Assembly (NCBI RefSeq): GCF_001637225.1
Contig: NZ_LVJI01000054.1
Coordinates: 304,779 to 368,778 of the forward strand
Direction: 5' to 3'
Source of the DNA: Paenibacillus antarcticus
Lineage (GTDB): Bacteria; Bacillota; Bacilli; Paenibacillales; Paenibacillaceae
DNA length: 64,000 nucleotides
Below are positions 58,379 through 64,000 of the stretch, one piece after another. The translations under genes and the position numbers were made by a program. Position 1 is the first letter of the stretch. Every line of letters starts with the position of its first letter. The notes below the pieces were generated by a model. That model was not told the origin of the DNA. It searched no databases and worked only from the letters and a program-made list of their open reading frames with translations.

Positions 58379-60994
58379 ATGAGCACTTTGGTTCTCGGGT
58401 TTCAGGAAGTGGAAAAAACGCAGCTTTTGCTCGTTGGAGGCAAAGGGTTAAATTTAGGGGTATTATCAAAAATAGAAGGAATACAAGTACCAGAAGGATT
58501 TTGTGTTACAACAGTGGGGTTTCAAAAAGCCCTCGAACAAAAGGAAACGTATCATGCTTTGCTCAATCGACTAACAATGTTGCAAGCAGATGATCGAGAT
58601 CAAATTGGTGAAATCAGCAGGAAGATTCGACAAATCATTATGGAATTAGAAATTCCTTCCGATGTTGTGACAGCAGTTACTCGCTATCTCTCCCAGTTCG
58701 GAAATGAACATGGCTATGCAGTGCGCTCTAGTGCAACTGCTGAAGATTTACCACATGCCTCTTTTGCTGGTCAATATGACACTTATTTAAATATCATCGG
58801 CGTCGATGCCACCTTGCTGCATATCAGCAAATGTTGGTCTTCCTTATTTACGGATCGCGCGGTAATCTACCGTATGCAAAATGGATTTGACCACAGTCAA
58901 GTGTATTTATCTGTTATCATTCAAAGAATGGTTTTCCCACAGGCTGCAGGGATTTTATTTACCGCTGATCCGATGACTTCTAACCGAAAGCTGCTATCCA
59001 TCGATGCCAGTTATGGACTTGGAGAAGCACTGGTCTCTGGCTTGGTCTCTGCGGATTGTTATAAAGTACAGGAAGAGAAAATCATCGATAAGATGATAGC
59101 AACCAAGAGGTTGGCTATCTATGGACTACAAGAAGGTGGAACAGAGACACGCCAGATCGATCCTGATCAGCAGAAGACTCAAACACTTACTGATCAACAA
59201 ATTTTACAACTATCACGCATCGGAAGACAGATCGAAGCTTATTTTGGTTGCCCCCAGGACATCGAATGGTGCTTGGTTGATGGCACATTTTATATTGTCC
59301 AGAGTCGGCCAATCACTACTTTATACCCGATCCCTGAAGTGAATGATCAAGAAAATCACGTGTACGTATCTGTTGGACATCAACAAATGATGACCGACAC
59401 CATGAAACCATTAGGATTGTCCTTTTACCTGTTAACGACTCCTGCACCCATGCGTAAAGCTGGTGGGAGGTTGTTTGTTGATGTCACACAAATGCTAGCT
59501 TCACCTGTCAGCAGTACAATGATAATTGATGCCTTGGGTAAATCCGATCCGCTCATCAAAGACGCACTCTTGACCGTCATAGGGCGAGCAGATTTCATAA
59601 AATCATCAAAAGATGCTGAAAAAGCACCAAGTCCCAATAAAAGCAATAAAGATATGTCGTCTTCGGGTTCTCAAACACAAATCGAATACGATCCGACAAT
59701 CGTTAGTGATCTAATTCAGAGTAATCAAACATCAATAGAAGATTTACAACAAAACATCCAAACGAAATCAGGATTAGTTTTAATTGATTTTATTCTAGAA
59801 GATATTCAGCAATTAAAGAAGATTCTATTTGACCCACAAAGTCTCGGTCTGATTATGGTTGCTATGGATGCTTCCTCATGGATCAATGAAAACATGGAGA
59901 AGTGGCTGGGTGAAAAAAATGCAGCAGATATGATTTCTCAATCCGTACCAAACAATATTACTTCGGAAATGGGTCTAGCACTACTCAATGTCGCTGATGT
60001 GATTCGTCCTTATCCAGAGGTTATAGATTATTTACAACATGTTAAAGATGATAACTTTTTGGATGAACTGGTTAAGTTTGATGGTGGACAGGAAACCCAA
60101 GACGCTATCTATGCTTATCTGGGCAAATACGGAATGCGATGTAGTGGAGAAATCGATATTACTAAAACGCGTTGGACTGAAAAACCAACTACACTTATCC
60201 CGATGATTCTCAGTAACATCAGAAACTTTGAACCTAATGCTAGCCATCAGAAATTTGAGCAAGGGCGACAGGAAGCTTTGAATAAAGAACAAGAGTTATT
60301 AGATCGATTGATGCAATTACCGGAAGGTGAGCAAAAAGCCAAAGAAACAAAACAAATGATCGACATCATCCGGAATTTCATCGGGTATCGCGAATATCCC
60401 AAATACGGTATGATTAATCGCTACTTCGTTTATAAGCAGGCTTTACTTAAGGAAGCTGAACAACTTGTGCAAGCGGGCGTTATTTATGAAAAAGAAGATT
60501 TATACTATCTCACCTTTGAAGAGCTTCGCGAAGTCGTACGCACAAATAAACTGGATTACCAGATTATCAGCGAACGAAAAGACGAGTACAAATTATATGA
60601 TAAACTAACCCCTCCACGTGTTATCACGTCTGATGGTGAAATCATTGCAGGTGAGTACAAACGAGAAAATCTCCCATCCGAAGCTATTGTAGGTCTTCCT
60701 GTTTCTTCCGGCGTTATAGAGGGACTAGCACGTGTTATCTTAAACATGGAAGATGCTGATCTGGAAGATGGAGATATATTAGTTACCTCATTCACTGACC
60801 CTAGCTGGACAACATTATTTGTATCCATTAAAGGTCTAGTCACCGAAGTTGGTGGATTGATGACCCATGGGGCAGTTATTGCACGTGAATATGGCTTGCC
60901 AGCAGTTGTCGGTGTGGAGAATGCTACCGTACTGATAAAAGATGGGCAACGAATTCGCGTAAATGGAACAGAAGGGTATATCGAAATATTGTAA
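58379..60994 (+). CDS. rph: Rifampicin phosphotransferase (PEP-synthase-like)
   Basis: The 871-residue enzyme transfers the beta phosphate of ATP to rifampicin and inactivates it. The N-terminal ATP-grasp domain (residues 1-320) has GGKGLNLG, GYAVRSSATAEDLPHASFAG and DIEWCLVDGTFYIVQSRPIT. A drug-binding helical domain fills about 330-755. The C-terminal swivelling domain carries the phosphorylated H830 in GGLMTHGAVIAREYGLPAVV. Length and domain order match Listeria and Bacillus RPH; a true PEP synthase would have a PEP-binding TIM barrel at the end, which is absent. TAGGAG precedes the ATG. It appears monocistronic. Confidence 0.9.
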   Translation: MSTLVLGFQEVEKTQLLLVGGKGLNLGVLSKIEGIQVPEGFCVTTVGFQKALEQKETYHALLNRLTMLQADDRDQIGEISRKIRQIIMELEIPSDVVTAVTRYLSQFGNEHGYAVRSSATAEDLPHASFAGQYDTYLNIIGVDATLLHISKCWSSLFTDRAVIYRMQNGFDHSQVYLSVIIQRMVFPQAAGILFTADPMTSNRKLLSIDASYGLGEALVSGLVSADCYKVQEEKIIDKMIATKRLAIYGLQEGGTETRQIDPDQQKTQTLTDQQILQLSRIGRQIEAYFGCPQDIEWCLVDGTFYIVQSRPITTLYPIPEVNDQENHVYVSVGHQQMMTDTMKPLGLSFYLLTTPAPMRKAGGRLFVDVTQMLASPVSSTMIIDALGKSDPLIKDALLTVIGRADFIKSSKDAEKAPSPNKSNKDMSSSGSQTQIEYDPTIVSDLIQSNQTSIEDLQQNIQTKSGLVLIDFILEDIQQLKKILFDPQSLGLIMVAMDASSWINENMEKWLGEKNAADMISQSVPNNITSEMGLALLNVADVIRPYPEVIDYLQHVKDDNFLDELVKFDGGQETQDAIYAYLGKYGMRCSGEIDITKTRWTEKPTTLIPMILSNIRNFEPNASHQKFEQGRQEALNKEQELLDRLMQLPEGEQKAKETKQMIDIIRNFIGYREYPKYGMINRYFVYKQALLKEAEQLVQAGVIYEKEDLYYLTFEELREVVRTNKLDYQIISERKDEYKLYDKLTPPRVITSDGEIIAGEYKRENLPSEAIVGLPVSSGVIEGLARVILNMEDADLEDGDILVTSFTDPSWTTLFVSIKGLVTEVGGLMTHGAVIAREYGLPAVVGVENATVLIKDGQRIRVNGTEGYIEIL

Positions 60995-61102
60995 TGACTG
61001 AATGCTTCAAGAAAGAGCCTCTGTCAAAATGGAAGGCATTAGATGAATGAAACCTGTCATAGATAAAAGGGGGTTACCCTGTTCTTCCTTTTCTCTAGCA
61101 GT

Positions 61103-61399
61103 AACTTCAATTCACTTCATCATTGTCGTATCGAAGAGGCTTTTAATTGGGAAAATGCCATGCAAGAATCTTTCTCGAATAATGGATCTGGTTTGGAAAA
61201 AGGATCGACAACGTAGGAAAATATTTGCACTACCTTCGATAGAGAAATCGGGGGCACTCACGATAGGGGATGATATACAATCGGAACTTTCATCTTTCAT
61301 CCATCCGAATGTTACTATGTGTTGTGTTATCATGCTTCGAACTGGCGGTCCATCACAGGTGCAGCCATTAAACCAGACTTACAGAATTTAGGGGTCTGA
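61103..61399 (+). pseudogene. Decayed gene of unknown family
   Basis: In one frame the text reads HHCRIEEAFNWENAMQESFS, stop, ENICTTFDREIGGTHDRG, stop, then FHPSECYYVLCYHASNWRSI and TGAAIKPDLQNLGV, stop. The tryptophan-, cysteine- and tyrosine-rich passages between two internal stops look like eroded protein. No start site is seen. The family is not recognised. Longer frames on either strand over the same bases look like chance. Confidence 0.35.
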
Positions 61400-61466
61400 G
61401 GTCTGGTTCGCTGCGTAGATTTCACACTATCTAACTAAAATTTAAAAAACGAACAATTTATTGGTA

Positions 61467-62168
61467 TTATCCAGTAAATTCTTGGACCCATTCATTGTTA
61501 TAAAAAGAAATACCTATATGGGTATAACTACTATTCAGTATATTTGCTTTGTGCCCTGGACTGTTCATCCATTCGTTCATAACCTGGGTAGGGGTTGTTT
61601 GCCCCTTAGCAATGTTTTCTCCAGCTGAATTGTATGTGATCCCAAACTCCTTCATCATATCGAAGGGAGATCCATGTGTTGGGGAATTATGATCAAAATA
61701 ATTGTTGTTGTACATGTCCTGTGCCTTGACCATAGCCATTTTTGACAATTCTTCACTCATACTCAGGGAACCTAATCCTGCTTTGGATCTTTCTTGATTT
61801 ACTAAATCCAGAACCTGCTCCGCGAATTGGGATGAATCCTTCTTACCCTCCTGTGCCTGTCCTGTTGGACTTGTCGGGACTTTTTCTCCAGAATTTCCGT
61901 TCGGTTGCTGGTTTGTTGGATTTCCGGTTGGTGTTTGAATCAGACCCAATAAATCCGAAGGATATCCGTTTTGTACTTCTTTTGTTGTAATCTTCGATGT
62001 AGCTGTTGCTGTTGATGATACCTGTGTTATGACAGGAGTTGGTGCAGCAGTATGAGTATGATTTGATATTCTTGTTTGCTTAGGTGTCACTTGCTTTTGC
62101 GTCACATTGTTATTGGTCGTACAGCCTGTCACCAGTAATACTACTGCCAATAAGATAAACTTTACCAT
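61467..62168 (-). CDS. CAP/SCP-domain lipoprotein (YkwD-like)
   Basis: The 233-residue lipoprotein has lipobox LVTGC near residue 16. A long Thr/Pro/Ser-rich linker (about 20-110) spans the wall. The CAP domain (about 115-233) contains VLDLVNQERSKAGLGSL, YFDHNSPTHGSP, SAGENIAKG and MNEWMNSPGHKANILN with its conserved histidines and glutamates. Bacterial CAP proteins (YkwD, SafA/CwlE-like groups) are secreted and found in spores; their activity is unclear. ATG 62168 has GGAGG eight bases upstream and is preferred to 62183. Confidence 0.88.
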   Translation of the reverse strand: MVKFILLAVVLLVTGCTTNNNVTQKQVTPKQTRISNHTHTAAPTPVITQVSSTATATSKITTKEVQNGYPSDLLGLIQTPTGNPTNQQPNGNSGEKVPTSPTGQAQEGKKDSSQFAEQVLDLVNQERSKAGLGSLSMSEELSKMAMVKAQDMYNNNYFDHNSPTHGSPFDMMKEFGITYNSAGENIAKGQTTPTQVMNEWMNSPGHKANILNSSYTHIGISFYNNEWVQEFTG

Positions 62169-62491
62169 TAGGTCAGCCTCCATGGTCCGTCAATTAGTGA
62201 AGATACCGAATTAAGATTTCCTGCTCGCCCTTTATTTATTCCTTTTTTTCTGAGAATTCCATTCAAATTATTTACAGCTTGTGTTATAAGAAATACATCT
62301 CAATGATGATAAAATATGGGTGAAATGCGGCTGACACGTAATATAGCTTAATATTACAAAACAAAAAAAATTGGAATGGTGATTCACTCATAATAAGTTT
62401 AAAGAACTGTCTGGTTACTGGTGTCATACTGCTTAAACGACCCACTTGATCGGCTTGGAAGATAATTGTGCGGTAAACTACTGATTGTAAA

Positions 62492-62534
62492 GAAATAACC
62501 GCTATGCGACTATCGCAAGCGGTTATTTTATATT
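62492..62534 (+). terminator. Isolated terminator-like hairpin
   Basis: AAATAACCGC and GCGGTTATTT close a stem with inner TGCGA/TCGCA pairing and T-rich sequence after it. The surrounding gap 62169-62661 has no recognisable gene, so it probably ended a lost transcript or serves the CAP gene's upstream neighbour. Confidence 0.6.
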
Positions 62535-62661
62535 CTTGGGTTCAACAAAAAAACTCAAAGGAAGTTTGCGGCATTGCGGAGCTCTACTCGCGAGATGAGC
62601 CCAGATCGTGACAGCGGTACTAGCACTTTCGGCGTACTATGCTAAATGTATTACGTAGTCC

Positions 62662-63000
62662 TTAAATCCACTGGGCAGCACTTGACCGTGGCGGGGTAAT
62701 CGTACTAGTCATCTTGTCGAAAGCTCCCAGCCGCGGGTATTGGCCTCCCTCCGCGAGCGCTTCGCCCAGTACGCCGTGGTCTCCGAAGACCTCTTGGGTG
62801 CGCGGTTGGACTCCCTTGGCACGAGATCCCTTGAATGCGTGAGGGGCTTTGTCGACCAATCGGACTCTAATTCCACGCCTTAGTAGATCCGCTGCCAGCG
62901 TGGAACCGGTCGGACCGGCTCCGACGACGAGTACATCGATGTCGTAGTGTTTAGTCAAGTGGATAAACTTCCAATTCTTAAAGATAATGATAACTTTCAT
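62662..63000 (-). pseudogene. N-terminal fragment of a FAD-dependent aromatic monooxygenase
   Basis: The 112-residue frame holds the Rossmann motif VLVVGAGPTGSTLAADLLRR, the acidic end VRLVDKAPHAFKGSRAKG and the flavin-contacting VQPRTQEVFGDHGVLGEAL, typical of PheA/TfdB or UbiH-type hydroxylases that are 400-550 residues long. It ends abruptly after RSSAAQWI. The GC content is much higher than in the flanks, suggesting recent acquisition. It is divergent from a MarR gene with shared operator-like sites, as in many monooxygenase-MarR pairs. ATG 63000 has a weak ribosome site; a TTG 14 codons in is an alternative. Confidence 0.7.
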
Positions 63001-63023
63001 TGGTAGCTGCTCTTCATAATTTA

Positions 63024-63101
63024 GTTTCCTAGAAACTATATGTTTACTAGAAACAATAATGAATGAGGATCATTAGTTTGTCAATATTGTTTCAAGGAAA
63101 C
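63024..63101. promoter_or_regulatory. Three GTTTC-N3-GAAAC operator-like palindromes
   Basis: Copies at 63024-63036 (spacer CTA), 63042-63054 (spacer CTA, one mismatch GTTTA) and 63089-63101 (spacer AAG) lie in the 160-base gap between the divergent monooxygenase fragment and the MarR gene. The first two start 18 bp apart. The pattern suits cooperative binding of the adjacent MarR protein. Confidence 0.65.
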
Positions 63102-63160
63102 TTTAATTGTAATTTTTTCTTTGATATACTAGTACAATCAATCCATCGAAGGAGAAATTA

Positions 63161-63874
63161 ATGATCAATTATTCAATGGAAAAGCAAAATAAATATCACT
63201 TAATTAAGGAATTCTTGGAAATTGTGAATGCTATACAGCGTAGATTCCAATCGGAGGACGACGAAGAAAAACAGTGGATGATCCAGAATAGTCCTAATCC
63301 CATTGTTGCAGATTTGATGAAAGAAATGACTGTTTTAATGCTGCATGTCCTGGATGCGATTGGCAAGCTTGAACCAGTAAACGGCATTACTATTTCGAAG
63401 CAATTCGGCATTTCCAAGGGGAGTGTCTCCAAAATAACGAGAAAACTGATTGATAAACAAATCATTATTATTGAATATCTTCCGGATAACAAAAAAGAAA
63501 TTCTGTTCCGTACCACATCATTAGGCAAAGAGATTTTCTGTTTGCATCAAGCCCTCCATCATCAAATAGATCTCGGTGCCAATCGTTTCTTACAACGGTA
63601 TACCGAAGATGAAATGCAATTTCTCGTCAGTGCACTTCGCGAAGTATTACATTCATCATGGATTCATACGGAGACAATCGGAGAATCAACCGCATCCAGT
63701 CAGCAGAATGCGCCAACTAATATAGAACCAGACACTGGTAAGGATCTTCGTTTTTTAACGGTTACCGAGGAAATGAACGAAATCAATGTGATGCTCAACA
63801 AGTTGGATTCATGCAACTTAAAGAAAGCGAAAGCGATTCTTAACGATGTATTTTTTTCTGTCTATGAGGATTAG
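63161..63874 (+). CDS. MarR-family regulator
   Basis: The 237-residue protein has a winged helix-turn-helix at about residues 60-125 (NGITISKQFGISKGSVSKIT, then RKLIDKQIIIIEYLPDNKKE). It is longer than usual because of a 75-residue C-terminal tail that begins with a Ser/Gln/Asn-rich linker and ends in a predicted helix pair (VMLNKLDSCNLKKAKAILND). AAGGAGA precedes the ATG. It probably represses itself and the divergent monooxygenase gene through the repeated palindromes. Confidence 0.88.
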   Translation: MINYSMEKQNKYHLIKEFLEIVNAIQRRFQSEDDEEKQWMIQNSPNPIVADLMKEMTVLMLHVLDAIGKLEPVNGITISKQFGISKGSVSKITRKLIDKQIIIIEYLPDNKKEILFRTTSLGKEIFCLHQALHHQIDLGANRFLQRYTEDEMQFLVSALREVLHSSWIHTETIGESTASSQQNAPTNIEPDTGKDLRFLTVTEEMNEINVMLNKLDSCNLKKAKAILNDVFFSVYED

Positions 63875-63993
63875 CTTACTTCATGAATGCTTTATCAATA
63901 TCGCAAACTATGGGTGGGCTAAAACGGGCAGGTTAGTCTAGTAGAGTGTTGAATTATTAATGTATGATAAATTAACTTAGAAAGGGGATTTCT

Positions 63994-64000
63994 ATGGTAA
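63994..64000 (+). CDS. Start of the next gene (partial)
   Basis: ATG at 63994 is preceded by GAAAGGGGAT at a suitable distance. Only two codons and one base are inside the window, so the product cannot be named. Confidence 0.4.

Noticed and set aside
61047..61391. 114-codon frame after rph
   Set aside because: Another frame over the same bases reads like eroded protein, so this one is probably accidental.
1..64000. CRISPR arrays, tRNA and rRNA genes, replication origins, prophage modules
   Set aside because: I looked for regularly spaced repeats, cloverleaf arms and phage structural genes and saw none that I could support by eye.

Overview
The window looks like a chromosomal segment of a low-GC, spore-forming Firmicute of the Bacillales, most likely Paenibacillus or a close relative. 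The basis is AT-rich DNA, strong AGGAGG-type ribosome binding sites, a Bacillus-type TreR trehalose locus, a BirA-type biotin operator, a GerAB spore germination protein, NhaC, a KatE-type catalase and a rifampicin phosphotransferase of the Bacillus/Listeria type. Genus assignment is inference; no rRNA or tRNA gene is present.

Layout. 1-6.5 kb: the tail of a TelA-like gene, a DsbA-like thiol oxidoreductase, a three-domain N-acetylmuramoyl-L-alanine amidase, CueP, and a large two-part isoprenoid synthase. 6.5-14.3 kb: a LuxR regulator that appears to have lost its 5' end, a secreted serine hydrolase, a two-component system divergent from an M23 lipoprotein, and an alpha/beta hydrolase. 14.5-19.3 kb: a trehalose operon (treC-treP-treR) behind a promoter with two TreR-like operators and a cre-like site. 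19.3-26.7 kb: a DoxX-like membrane protein, an AraC/LysE pair, an MFS exporter, a medium-chain dehydrogenase and NhaC.

27.0-35.7 kb is the most interesting part. A promoter overlapped by a BirA operator drives bioY, an acyl-CoA ligase, a thiolase, two hotdog-fold dehydratase-like genes, an SDR ketoreductase, ecfA1, ecfA2, ecfT, a CHY zinc-finger protein and a FabK/nitronate-monooxygenase-like flavoprotein. Many genes overlap by 4 bases. Together they encode a biotin ECF transporter plus every activity needed for one round of CoA-linked chain elongation. I propose a biotin-controlled route to a pimeloyl-type biotin precursor by reverse beta-oxidation.

35.7-47.3 kb: DinB, a metallophosphoesterase, AsnC/MBL and MFS genes, a TetR gene next to a group II intron remnant and a truncated cupin, an amino-sugar PTS/NanE/RpiR module, a deoxyribosyltransferase-like orphan and a pentapeptide-repeat protein. 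47.5-64 kb: KatE, a frameshifted DUF1541 lipoprotein, a GerAB orphan, YitT, a GNAT protein, a setA-like MFS gene broken by a 14-bp tandem duplication, the rifampicin phosphotransferase gene, a CAP-domain lipoprotein, and a MarR gene divergent from a GC-rich monooxygenase fragment with three repeats of one operator-like palindrome.

Decayed pieces are frequent from about 23 kb onward (aminotransferase, group II intron, cupin, GlyA, hexapeptide acetyltransferase, MFS, monooxygenase), so the segment appears to be undergoing considerable gene loss around intact operons.
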